From: Chara braunii
Lineage: Eukaryota > Streptophyta > Charophyceae > Charales > Characeae
DNA length: 20,114 bases
Direction: 5' to 3'
Assembly: GCA_003427395.1 (NCBI GenBank)
Contig: BFEA01000015.1
Location: forward strand, 3,298,695-3,318,808
A program made the translations under genes and the position numbers. Below, in pieces: positions 8,307 to 16,971 of this stretch (its first letter is position 1; every line of letters begins with the position of its first letter). The notes beneath the pieces are model-generated. The model was not told the origin of the DNA. It was given only the letters and a program-made list of their open reading frames with translations, and made no database searches.

Positions 8307-8550
8307 ATGTCGATTCTGCTGGGTCTAGTAGAATCTTACGGGATGGCATTTCAGACAGTTTTTTTTTTAATATCATAACAATAGAGACTCAACTCATTTG
8401 ATTATGCGCAGTAAAAGAGAGTACCAGGAGCTTCATCTTCTCTTCTCCTTTGCTCTTCCTCTTCCTTGCGGCGTTGTGTTTCCATCCTCTCTTATCTTCC
8501 ATAATTGTTGCACAAAAGGTTTTCATCATTAGTACTGCCTCAGCGATCTC

Positions 8551-8910
8551 CTATTCGGAGGTCAGGTTGGCTTGGTGGTGATTGTATCCTCCGTTGTTGT
8601 AGCCGTCATTGTTATAGCTGCCATTGTTATAGCCGTCGTTGTAGCGAACGTTGTACCTGCCATAGTTCCTGTTCTGCCCGCCGTAGTTTTGTATTGCGTC
8701 CGACCCCCTCACAGGAACGATCTGAAAATCCGCATTCAATTTGGTTTGCGAAGTACAGGCTGCATTTTGGGAACTAGATTCGCCTCGTTGTTGATAGTGC
8801 CTTGGCTTGATGGATCCTCTCGATAAGTGCCCAGGTTCTCCACAATTATAACACTTTGGAATACCTTGCTCTCCTCTGACGTCGTTGTTGTCCGTCGTGA
8901 TTGTGTACAC
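8551..8910 (-). pseudogene. Zinc-knuckle (gag/ORF1-like) protein with Tyr-Asn-Gly repeats
   Basis: A 119-codon frame carries CYNCGEPGHLSRGS near residues 19-32. This is a retroviral-type zinc knuckle (C-x2-C-x4-H-x4-C) in which the final Cys position is Ser. Downstream is a low-complexity stretch rich in NYG, YNNG and YND units. Such proteins coat retrotransposon RNA as gag or LINE ORF1. About 100 bases further on the minus strand, a short Glu/Arg-rich frame (about 8483-8391, QRRKEEEEQRRRED) looks like a coiled-coil remnant. It lies upstream of LINE copy 2 in the same orientation but is separated from it by an A10 run, so it may be a separate insertion. Confidence 0.6.
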
Positions 8911-9371
8911 ACCTTGTTGAGCGGGTGCAATCGCCAGCTAGGTTACTCGTTGTGAGCGTCAAATGTCCAGTGAGAAAACAAATAACCATTTTGTTGCAAT
9001 CTTGCCAGCCCAGCAAGTCCAGTGAGATGTGGGCATCCTTACCGCTACCCTGGAGACACTTTTCTCCAGGACTAAAAATGCGTTGCGCATAATAAAAAAA
9101 ATAAACCAGCACGGACCTTTTTTTGACTAGTGTCGCCTGCCATTTTGCTCCGGGAGCCTTGACCCACTACGTCTGTTTTACGCTTGTGCTCGTCCGTTTT
9201 CGACCATGTGCTGCCATCCGTGACATCCGTCAGTCGTTGATCATTTCGCATATCAACTGCTAGTGTGGATTGTCTTTGTTTCATAGATGTAGCTGCCCAT
9301 CGGCCAGTATAATTTTAAAAAAATCATTTGTTGGCCATTTAGTTGGCCACTTTGCGTTGGCGCGAAGCTCC
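8911..9371. other. Unrecognised sequence
   Basis: Open frames exist on the minus strand (8846-9112 and 9072-9284), but no motif was recognised. They may be the decayed N-terminal part of the zinc-knuckle element. Confidence 0.4.
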
Positions 9372-10344
9372 AATACTATTGTTTTTTTTTTGGGGGGGGG
9401 GGTTCTGAAACTTTGTGCCTTGCTTTTATTTTTTTGTAGAAATTGAGAATATGAAGATTTTCGTGGAACACTGCGAACAGGCCGCCGGGAAGGTCGCATG
9501 TCGATGTACCGGGTTGGTAGAAGTGTGGATACACATCCTAGGGCGTGGTCCCATTAGCAGTCGGATAGGAGTGTGGCCGATCCATTGTAACACTGAGTGG
9601 CATCGGCCTGACAGGTTCATTACGAATTTCTGGGGTGAGAAAAAAGAAGAACTGCCTGAAATCACGGCAGAGTGTTTCCCAGCCATCAGATCACAAATGA
9701 TCTAATGGTGGTGGTTGCAACAACAGTGCAGAAAGTAACTGCCACAATTTCTGGAATAAACTCAACTTCTGTCAGCAGTGATCCTGACACCCTCCATATA
9801 CTCCGTGATTGAAGGAAGGTTCCATCCAAAGAGATAATTGCACAACAGCAAGCAAAATACTGAAAATCTTCTATCCAGTGGGCCTATGGCCGACCTCGCT
9901 CTCTTTTAGGGTTGACCATGCCCCCAACGGATTGAAAAGATTTTGGCGGGAAGCTTCCTTTGCACCGGCATGCCCAGTGTTAAGGAGAGGAGGGGGGGAA
10001 CCAAGATCTCCTTACTTTTTCGGGTAATATATGTAAAATACTGACCGTGGGATCACAAGTACTGCACGATAGGATTTGGGTCACTCAACTGCCACACGAA
10101 CTCTTTTCTATCCTATCCGGTTGCTAGTGGGACCATGCCCTTATACTGTCTTGATGTCGACGTCAGGCCCCGTGATTTTTTATTTTTTTTTTCTTTTCTT
10201 TGCATTTGTGTAAATGAAAAATAGTATTGTTTATGCATTTTTAAATGAGAAAAGAACGCCACACACCGTTTTAAACGATGCTAGTCGGTCTCGGCCCCTG
10301 GCCCCGCCCCCTGAAAGTTCCAGCAGCATGGGAACAGCTGTTCA
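9372..10344. other. Unrecognised intergenic sequence with T/G tracts
   Basis: It begins with a T run running directly into a G run (about 9381-9402). An 86-96 codon frame exists on both strands at 9415-9705 without a recognisable motif. Nothing else is identifiable before the T/G tract at about 10350. Confidence 0.4.
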
Positions 10345-10384
10345 ACCACCTTTTTTTTTTTCGGGGGGGGGGAGGGGGAACACA

Positions 10385-10439
10385 AGCTCCAGTCTATGTA
10401 TGGCGAGCAACACGTGCTGGGAACCGGGCCAAGTGTCTC
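10385..10439 (-). repeat. Diverged copy of the LINE tail module
   Basis: agctccagtctatgtatggc and the following ctgggaaccgggcc align with the plus-strand view of the module at 3574-3627. A T-then-G tract at 10351-10375 stands where the LINE copies have their A tail and C-rich stretch. The flanks do not match the LINEs, so this is an old truncated copy. Confidence 0.5.
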
Positions 10440-10579
10440 TTATGAACCACATTTCCCCCCTTATTTATTTCTTTTTTCCCTTCCCATCTCTCTTGTAGGG
10501 GCAATTACGTAACTGAAACCGAAGCCGACCATCTAAAAATTTGTCATTAAGGTAACGTCCGGGCAACCGCCGAACCGAC

Positions 10580-11149
10580 ATTTTTGTCTTCCTATCTCTC
10601 TTATAAGACCAATCAACTTCCTTCACTGGAACAATACTCTTGCAACACCTCACGAACAGAAACTCGTTGCAACACTTTGCGACGATACTCCTCGAAAATT
10701 CTGAATCAAACCTGTTTTTGCCGATTGTAATCAAGATGAATTGCACCATTCACACATCTCCAAGTGTTCATACTCGTATTCAATTTCACTGCTGCTTCCA
10801 CAATATCTTGCACCGTGTGAGAATTGTCAAGATAGGACAGGTGCGCAAGTGTCTTTTTCGGACCAATAGATTCAACAGAGTCATACATGGTAATGTTAAA
10901 ATTAGAAGAACTTGGTTGTTCCGATGGTCCTGTATGGACATGCAGGTTGTTCCACAATATTTGCAGATGGTCCAAAGTTTTCCTATATTCGTCCATCTTT
11001 TACGACTGTGACACTTTTGACAAATATTTCAAAAAGTACATCAGTCAAGACATTTTGGATGTCAATTTTCTTCGCATCGGTAAGCGCGCAGATTCGGAGT
11101 GTGGATTGTGGGTCGCGGACGAGAAAAAAATGTTTGTGTCACATCGCAA
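10580..11149 (-). pseudogene. Downstream part of an unrecognised degenerate gene
   Basis: After the stop at 11150, coding-like sequence continues in other frames. One frame reads ALTDAKKIDIQNVLTDVLFE down to about 11000. The next, from the ATG at 10996, is open for 96 codons to 10706 (including YDSVESIGPKK) and continues after a stop as FRIFEEYRRKVLQRVSVREV to about 10630. The switches suggest indels, one probably at the C5 run near 11165. No domain was recognised. It probably belongs to the same gene as 11150-11776. Confidence 0.45.
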
Positions 11150-11776
11150 CTACAAAATCCTCCGGGGGTTATTGTGGTGCCTGCTTGCACGTCCAGCGAG
11201 CGGTGCACAAAACGGAAGAGATGGAAGTGCATCATCGGAGAACGCATTCAATACTCTCATAATCTGGGTTCTTGTTTCATCAACAATAGGTTGCCGTCTC
11301 ACATGATTATCAGCCAAGGTAGGCTCTGACACTTCGGGAGAATCCAAAAGATTAGTTTTCACATCACAACTTTTTCTCCTCTTGAATGTAGATTCAACAC
11401 AGTCTTCTTTCGAATTTCCCGTAACGTTATCATCCTCATCATCGACAAATGTAAGGTTAATAGGCATACCCGACTGACCTCTACGCGAACCATCCCCATC
11501 GACACGACAATCGTCACCACCCCCCTCCACAACCATGTTCTCCGCATTATCAAGGGTATTCCATTGCGAACATCGACGTTCAACCTCACCAAGAACAAGA
11601 TGACCATTCCGAGGATGTTCACTTCCATGATTCACCGACTTCTCATTATTTTCACATTTCGTCGACTTCTCGAAATGTTCAGCTCCAACTTTTGACGTAA
11701 CATTCGTATCATATTGAGTGGTATTGTTGTTTCTCATTGCTTTTCTCTCAGCACGAGTGTAATACTTATGCGGCAT
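11150..11776 (-). CDS. Hypothetical protein, 208 codons, hydrophilic with an acidic patch
   Basis: The first ATG of the open frame is at 11774-11776 (MPHKYYTRAERKAM). The frame is the longest uninterrupted one on this strand outside the Helitron Rep domain and LINE copy 2. The product is charged and Asn/Ser-rich, with the acidic patch FVDDEDDN followed by a basic patch TFKRRKS, and has no membrane segment. It lies 3' of RepHel in the same orientation, where Helitrons often carry captured or accessory genes. The stop at 11150 may be a frameshift product, since related-looking sequence continues beyond. Function unknown. Confidence 0.45.
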   Translation of the reverse strand: MPHKYYTRAERKAMRNNNTTQYDTNVTSKVGAEHFEKSTKCENNEKSVNHGSEHPRNGHLVLGEVERRCSQWNTLDNAENMVVEGGGDDCRVDGDGSRRGQSGMPINLTFVDDEDDNVTGNSKEDCVESTFKRRKSCDVKTNLLDSPEVSEPTLADNHVRRQPIVDETRTQIMRVLNAFSDDALPSLPFCAPLAGRASRHHNNPRRIL

Positions 11777-11787
11777 TCGGGAGTTAC

Positions 11788-11854
11788 CTGCAAAGAAATA
11801 ATATAACAAAATTATTTGGAATGCCAAGGCTCGATGAAAAGAAAAAAAACTCAC
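11788..11854 (-). other. Candidate 67-nt intron
   Basis: On the minus strand GTGAGT begins at 11854, and a pyrimidine-rich TTATTTCTTTGCAG ends at 11788, 12 bases before the ATG at 11776. Both ends match spliceosomal consensus and the tract before CAG is strong. No upstream exon with recognisable coding was identified, so the intron may lie in a 5' UTR or be fortuitous. Confidence 0.35.
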
Positions 11855-11910
11855 CCCAAAATCACAAGCGATTATCGAGTAGCTGAAAATTCAAGAATGA
11901 AAATTATGAA

Positions 11911-12290
11911 GTGAGAGTTTTTTGCAGTATGAAAATCCTGAATGGTCCTGAAGTGGTGAAAAGTCTGAAGACCCTGAAAACCACTTGTTTAGGCAGGCTG
12001 TATCATGAAGTGGTGAAGGGTGTCCTGAAGTGGTTAAGTGAGAGTTTTTGGCAGTCTGAAAATCCTGAATAGTTCTGAAGTGGTGAAAGGTCCGAAGACC
12101 ATGAAAACCACCCTTCACCACTTGAGGATGCAACCTGCCTAAACAGGCGGTTTTCAGGGTCTTAGGAGCTTTCACCACTTCAGGACCATTCATGATTTTC
12201 AGACGTAAATGGTCCTGAAGTGGTGAAAGATCTGAAGACCCTGAAAACCACCTCTTTAGGCAGACTGCATCTTGAAGCGGTGACGAAAAA
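11911..12290. repeat. Repeat cluster of four related units, one inverted
   Basis: Two direct units begin gtgagagtttttt and share tgaaaatcctgaat with a 127-base period (11931 and 12058). A third unit is inverted (12113-12200) and a fourth is direct (about 12208-12282). All contain gaagtggtgaa-type words and gaccctgaaaaccac. The 100-codon minus frame across it (11891-12193) is repeat-derived. It lies just beyond the RepHel stop codon. Confidence 0.8.
12058..12200. repeat. Foldback with 55-bp imperfect stem and 33-base loop
   Basis: The arm 12058-12112 matches the reverse complement of 12146-12200 at 48 of 55 positions. The loop is 12113-12145. Either transcript would fold into one long hairpin of miRNA-precursor size. 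It arises from a direct and an inverted unit of the surrounding repeat lying side by side. Confidence 0.75.
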
Positions 12291-12301
12291 TACGATTGTT
12301 G

Positions 12302-12914
12302 TTAACCTTCTCTCCCCAAAAGTTCATGATATATAATATTATTCGTTAAAAAATTCTTATCAGGAAACGCAATACGGATGTTGTTGGGATGATCAACACA
12401 CGACAAAGCAACGTACAGTTGGTCATGCGCCAAAATCGGTTTGTGTTGCCAAACCCCGACACGCGATACGGTCTGTCCTTGCGACTTGTTAATCATTACA
12501 ACAAAAGCAAGACGGACTGTAAATTGCCTCCTAAACCATTTGAACCCACTTGTCTCACTATCGCTTGTAAGATCAATCTGGGGCATCAGTGTTGTTTTAC
12601 CCATGTGCATTATTGTCACTTCCAACAAATCATCATTAAAAGATGTTCTTCAGAATCAGTCTTGTAGCATTGCAAACTCCTTGCTCCGGTGACAAATTTC
12701 GCAAACGTATCACAGACGCACCAATTTTTAAGCGCAGCTTGTGAGGCGGAAGGCCAGATTCGTCGAGAGAGTTTAAGAATCCTCGCTCAATACCAAACCC
12801 GGTATCATCAGAATCAAGATAATCAACGCTGAAAAGGTCACGCACCTCCCTAGGGAAGTCGTCAAGAACACGGTTGTTAACAAAATCGACATCGTCATTA
12901 GTAGGAACTATAAT
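12302..12914 (-). pseudogene. RepHel Pif1-type helicase, C-terminal half
   Basis: The frame from 12914 reads VPTNDDVDFVNNRVLDDFP, FLNSLDESGLPPHKLRLKIG and VIRLRNLSPEQGVCNATRL, the typical Helitron helicase phrases. A frameshift near 12640 leads to the 12628-12302 frame with FRRQFTVRLAFVVMINKSQG (helicase motif V region) and HDQLYVALSCV (motif VI, usually YVALSRV). It ends with a natural-looking TAA at 12302-12304 at the family's usual C-terminal position. Confidence 0.9.
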
Positions 12915-13680
12915 TTATCGAGGCAAGAAATACTGGGCATCCCCCACATGGTTTGACACATCATCAAACGTCCATGAAATCAACTCATCAATTGGTTTAT
13001 CCGTAAAAATCTGACGTGGCAATCTAATCGCAGCAGGTTCATTAGGAACAACATGAGGATAGTCACCATTCTCAATACGAATAAAAAAGTGGGCGTACAT
13101 TCGTGTCATTTCATCATTCCCTAAGCTTAAGATTCCTATATTTTCGATCAGCTGATGAACCTCAAAAAGTTTTCACAAATGAGACATTTTCATGAACGCA
13201 TCAATTTATTGCGCTCGCGATCCGTATTTCACAATGGACAAAACCTGTCTAAAATTCACAGATAGAAGTAGAACTTTCCCACCAAACGGTTCGTCATTGT
13301 TATAGAGGTCCCGAAGCGTAATGTCAAGAGCTTCCAAGTGACACTTGTTACTCATCGGAACGTCGTCCTAAACAATCAAGTCGGCATGGCGGATAAACTC
13401 CGCAAGATCACTTTGTTTCGGAATCAGGAAGGGATGAGTGTTATCAGGTTTCAAAGGTGCGTGAAATCGTGAGTGAAATGTTCGACCCCCTGTCAAAAGA
13501 GTCGCCGCTATGCCACTGGACGCTTAGTGCAATGGCAGAACGTCACCTGATGTTTGTCAAAATCGTTTCAATGCAAAACGTCTTTCCTGTTCCAGCCGGT
13601 GCATCGACAAAAGCACGCAACGGTTTTTTCTCTTGCACAGCCCGAACGACTCTTTCCACCAACACTCGTTGATGTGGACG
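12915..13680 (-). pseudogene. RepHel Pif1-type helicase, ATP-binding half
   Basis: The frame near 13680 reads RYLRPHQRVLVERVV and then FVDAPAGTGKTFCIETIL, with a Walker A motif at 13576-13599. A TGA (13543) and a frameshift near 13525 follow, then SSGIAATLLTGGRTFHSRF, the Walker B region LIV-stop-DDVPM (TAG at 13368 where Trp is usual), NFRQVLSIV and GSRAQ. Further stops lie at 13206, 13173 and 12915. Pif1-family helicases unwind DNA with 5'-to-3' polarity and supply the motor for rolling-circle transposition. Confidence 0.9.
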
Positions 13681-13889
13681 AAGATATCGAAAATTAGAGT
13701 TATTTTTGCGTCAGTGTCATATTTGCGTTGTATTTGAATCGGATCATACGACAACTCGTCCTTTTGAATCGAGGATACCGTTCAGTTCTCGTAATGTCTT
13801 GTTATGTTCTCAACAATCATTTCCCCGTCGGGTGTTGGATAATAATGCAGAACCGACGAACGTTTTTTCCAGACTCTTGGAAAATACGG

Positions 13890-14327
13890 TCAAGATGAAA
13901 TTACACTAACGATTGCAAAATGTTCGGGGGAACAATTTCATTACCTGCACGATACTAAAAATCATCACACATCTTATCCCAATGTTGTTCGAAGAAACGG
14001 ACTGGACTGTTCACCGGACCAAACGCAAGAACCATAACAAATATTTTATGAACTTCTTCAGGCACGTAATGTGCAGCGTCTGTGTCTATGCATTGATTGT
14101 ATGCATTATTTGTTTGTAAAAGACCCAATCGAAGATACACCGATCGGAAAGAATCGTATTCGACTCTGTCTACCGTACGAATTTCGGTAAAAGAGCGCAT
14201 CCCACGAGAATGTTCATGGTTTAGCAACACGCACAGACAAAATCGTTCCTCCCTTCGTGATCCTCACGTGATGCAACCGAGATATCTTTTCGAAGGGACC
14301 AGCGTAAAAGTCACGCTTTCTTCGGTT
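13890..14327 (-). pseudogene. RepHel linker between Rep and helicase
   Basis: The frame reads RYLGC, then a TGA (14264), EERFCLCVLLNHEHSRGM and SFTEIRTVDRVEYDSFR, then LRLGLLQTNN. These match the Helitron linker (ERFYLRLLL..V.GA.SFEDLRTV.G....TF...L.LGLL). It ends MCDDF with a TAG at 13955, continuing with a further TAA at 13901. It is shifted relative to the Rep frame. Confidence 0.82.
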
Positions 14328-15665
14328 TCACTTCTTATGTTTGTTATCCCGCACATGAGTATTAACGATTTCTGCGGAAAGAGGAGGCTCCTCTTTAGAA
14401 ACACGTTCGTTCAAAGAGTTGTGTTTCATCCTTGCTGTCAATTTCGTTTTCGGGGCCCCATTTGAAACAACGTCATGCTCAGTCCCAGGTTCGAATTGCA
14501 CTTTTTGCATATTTTTGAGATGCGTGGACAATCTTTTGACCGTGGACCATTGTTCTGCAACGTCGAATTCAAATAGACGCCAACATGCTTCGGATGCACC
14601 TACAACACGCATATCTTGATACAATTTGATCTCGTCGATGGATGCATTATTATCTTGCTCCCAAACCATAGCACGATCACACTCTTTGTACACATACTTA
14701 TACACGTACTTGCACGCCTTGATGTTAGCACAATATTCAACATTCAAGTGGCAATTAAACCTCATTAGCAAGTACGGGTTATACGAGACCACACGCCGAT
14801 TGTCGTAAACAACACAATTTTCAACAATAGTAAAACCACCGTCACTTGATTTATTTCTCCTATACGAAGGGTGTGTTTGTTCGTCTTTGAATGTAGTTGT
14901 TGAAATGAAATTTTTCGAAAACCCTTTTGTGCATTTTTCGTCCTCCATACACCAAGCGTCGCGTTTCTCCGTACAACAAATCCCGTGCAATATGAACTTG
15001 GCTACCCTTTCTCTCAATTCCCTTTCCGGAGGAATCTTGGCAAATACCACATTGTGAACAGCATCCGCATCCCGAATTTGATCACCCGAATGCAGAATAA
15101 TCAATATATGTGCGTGTGGTAGACCCATTTTTTTAGACTCCACCACATACAACATTCCACTCACCCTACCAAAGATTCGTTTGTTATTTATCTCATCAAT
15201 CGGTTGTGCAAGATAACCTTTGAACACTCACTCAAGAAGATTCGGCCTGTCGTTAGGACATTGACCTGACAACAGGGCTTGTTTGATCCTCGGCCAGTTA
15301 ATGTTGCACGTCATAGCGATGAAAAAATTTAGTTTTTCGAATCACCTCACAATTGTCATGTTGTCCTGATATCTTTCACTCATATATTGGGCCCCCCCAG
15401 TGAACGCTGATGGTAAAACCAGTTTTGTCCCAACACCCTCACCACGTTGATTTTGTTACACAGCGTCTCGTAAATTATAATAACACTCCGAGCGCAATTT
15501 TTTTTTGTGGAATCTCACCCATTTTAAGCGGAGAGATTCAACTTTAGCGTACGTCATGCAACAAAACTCGTGGAAGAGATGTGTTGCATAAAGGAGGCAA
15601 GGTCTTTCACCATCGCGCCCGTGAATGTGAAACGCATAGTACTCCTTGACACTAAATCCTGACGG
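14328..15665 (-). pseudogene. RepHel Rep nuclease domain (HUH and Y2 motifs)
   Basis: One frame runs across with stops at 15456 (TAA), 15342 (TGA) and 15228 (TGA). It includes EYYAFHIHGRDGE, PSAFTGGAQYMSERYQD and ALLSGQCPNDRPNL, all typical of Helitrons. From 15227 it is open for 299 codons. MGLPHAHILIIL holds the metal-binding histidines at codons 15114-15116 and 15108-15110. CKYVYKYVYKECD holds paired tyrosines at 14706-14708 and 14694-14696, four residues apart, as in the Y2 motif. SEACWRLFEF follows. The nuclease core residues survive although the gene is broken. The frame shifts after 14328. Confidence 0.93.
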
Positions 15666-16377
15666 TCATCCAACTTCCGAGGCACGTCGAACAGACCAAC
15701 TATCAATTCCCTCCGGGAAAAATAAAATAGACCTTAAGCAGGCGTGTGCTCGAGAACATTCCGGAACCACAACGGTCTGCCGCTCATCCGGAAGAGGAGC
15801 ACGCAAACGAATCTCAAGCTCACAAGGAAGAAGTTCATCGGTCATCAGAACACACCTCATATAAACCCATAGGACGGTTGTAACGCCTTGCATGTTCCTC
15901 ATCAGGCATGGCATCTGGATTTATCACCAACTTTCTCCTGTTCAACGCTTCTGACGGAAGATCAACAACCGTCATAAAGTCCTTCACGTAATTGTTATAT
16001 TGTTGTAGTAATTCGTGAAACTTTTTCAATATGCGTTTCGCTCGATCAAGTTCGGCATCGAATGTACGTGCAGGTAAGTTAAGGAAATCTACCCTTTGAT
16101 CAATCGCATCGTCCAAATGTTGAGGATCGTGCAAGTATAGTTGCGCAAAATGAGGACGTTCCCCTTCCCCTACATCTAGTGCACGGACACCATGAAAGAT
16201 TGGACCTTGAGCCCTAAGTTGGTCCAGAAATCCTCGAACATCATCGCTCGGCTGCTTCAACCGCGAGGATGAGAGGGATAAACTATTATTAATTATCCTC
16301 GCATTGTTTCTAAGGAATCGACCGTCGGAAGTTTGAGACGTCCAAACGGACGACCGTCGGAAGTTTGAGACGTCCAA
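15666..16377 (-). pseudogene. RepHel Helitron-like N domain
   Basis: The frame 16377-15835 reads QGPIFHGVRAL, HFAQLYLHDPQHLDDA, NNYVKDFM and EEHARRYNRP, following the order of the Helitron_like_N family (IHG..H.IG.L, FAQLYIYD, NPYV..F, RRYN.P). A frameshift near 15850 moves to another frame (15914-15666) giving CVLMTDELLP and then LRSILFFPEGIDSW, equivalent to the usual YPLLFPyGE.GW. Leu/Arg-rich helices lie between. It is inactive through frameshift. Confidence 0.85.
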
Positions 16378-16382
16378 AGGGA
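16319..16382 (-). repeat. 32-bp tandem duplication that shifts the RepHel frame
   Basis: cgaccgtcggaagtttgaga and the rest of the unit occurs at 16319-16350 and again at 16351-16382 with one mismatch. Upstream coding is in one frame and downstream coding (FLRNNARIINN onward) in another. A 32-base insertion is not divisible by three, so it explains the switch. Confidence 0.85.
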
Positions 16383-16634
16383 AAGAATCTCATTTTTCGG
16401 GGAGCCTTAGCCAGATCATTCCAATAAAGGACAAGGTTTTGTACCTTTTCGGCAACACATCTTTGTCCATTTTCTTTCATGATGAAACAATTTGCACTAC
16501 AATGCGCACACGGATCTTGACCATGAATGACGAACGGTTCAACAGTACTTGCATTTCCAAGAATCGTTACGGTGTTCTCAACCGCCGCATATGTTGTTGT
16601 CATGGGTGTCGATGGGAGTTCATCAGATCAGGAG

Positions 16635-16711
16635 TCGGAACATCTTGCGAATCGTTCATGTCGGAACATCTTGCGAATCGTTCATGTTGGAACATCATGC
16701 GAATCATTCAT
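16635..16711 (-). repeat. Three tandem 26-bp units inside RepHel N-terminus
   Basis: tcggaacatcttgcgaatcg starts the first two units (16635 and 16661), which are identical over 26 bases. The third (16687-16711) differs at a few positions. Two of the in-frame stops in this N-terminal stretch fall in or next to the array. Confidence 0.85.
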
Positions 16712-16971
16712 TTCTTCATCGCGACTATTTGACTCACCGTCTTCGCGATTGTTCATTGATTTTCGATTTCACACGAATGGATTCTGCGATTGTCTCGCTC
16801 CCGATGACAAACTCTGTGAATGCCTTGCCCGAGAAGATTGACTTCGCGCTCGTCTCGCAGGAGAAGATGCACTCCTCGATTGCGCAGAGGCACTCGCTCT
16901 AATCTCTCGAATGATATTCCCAGCGAACAAACTTCGCCTCGCACCCGACACAAATCTTTATGAGCAGACAC

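Larger units (their letters stand above)
6826..8358 (-). mobile_element. 5'-truncated LINE, copy 2
   Basis: Read on the minus strand, it starts at about 8358, directly next to an A10 run (T10 at 8359-8368). It contains only the last part of ORF2, the 3' UTR, the tail module and an A-rich tail (T-rich 6826-6844 with one G). It aligns with copy 1 from about 5150 down to the tail. Copy 2 lies immediately 5' of copy 1 in the same orientation, with about 42 bases plus an A11 run between them. Confidence 0.82.
12302..16951 (-). mobile_element. Helitron, RepHel coding core (termini not found)
   Basis: A rolling-circle (Helitron) transposase region read on the minus strand, with Rep and Pif1-type helicase domains in the standard order. 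Helitrons move by a nick and rolling-circle replication using paired tyrosines, with the helicase unwinding DNA. The coding core is about 4.65 kb, in line with a protein of about 1,500 residues. It carries twelve in-frame stops and several frameshifts, so this copy is inactive. The expected 5' TC and 3' hairpin-CTRR ends could not be assigned by eye. The element could extend to 18242 upstream and to about 10580 downstream. Confidence 0.9.
16310..16951 (-). pseudogene. RepHel N-terminus: Arg/Ser-rich tail and Cys cluster
   Basis: A frame starting near 16951 encodes an Arg/Ser/Ala-rich stretch (SRSASSPARRARSQSSRARH) up to a TGA at 16769-16771. The same frame then gives NRKSMNNREDGESNSRDEE, crosses a 26-bp triplicate repeat with further stops, and resumes at about 16603. 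There CAHCSANCF and a later Cys form a small zinc-finger-like cluster, as found before the Helitron-like N domain. The true start codon is uncertain, because two other frames are also open at 16971-16753. Confidence 0.6.

Noticed and set aside
10660-10992. BED-type zinc finger / hAT transposase
   Set aside because: One frame shows KLWTICKYCG and later HLRTC, but the spacing between Cys and His pairs is too long, stops follow soon, and the overlapping frame from 10996 is open and more protein-like.
11891-12193. 100-codon minus-strand gene
   Set aside because: The frame lies entirely inside the repeat cluster and its peptide repeats with the DNA units, so openness is incidental.
11911-12290. 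CRISPR array
   Set aside because: Units vary in length and orientation, there are no uniform spacers or cas genes, and the context is eukaryotic mobile DNA.
12302-12330. Helitron 3' terminus immediately after the RepHel stop
   Set aside because: No hairpin followed by CTRR could be fixed at this point on the minus strand, and the foldback cluster does not end in such a motif.
14328-15665. Stop-codon reassignment to explain in-frame stops
   Set aside because: All three stop codons occur, several at sites of usual Arg or Trp, and frameshifts accompany them. The LINE copies are equally broken, so simple decay is the better explanation.
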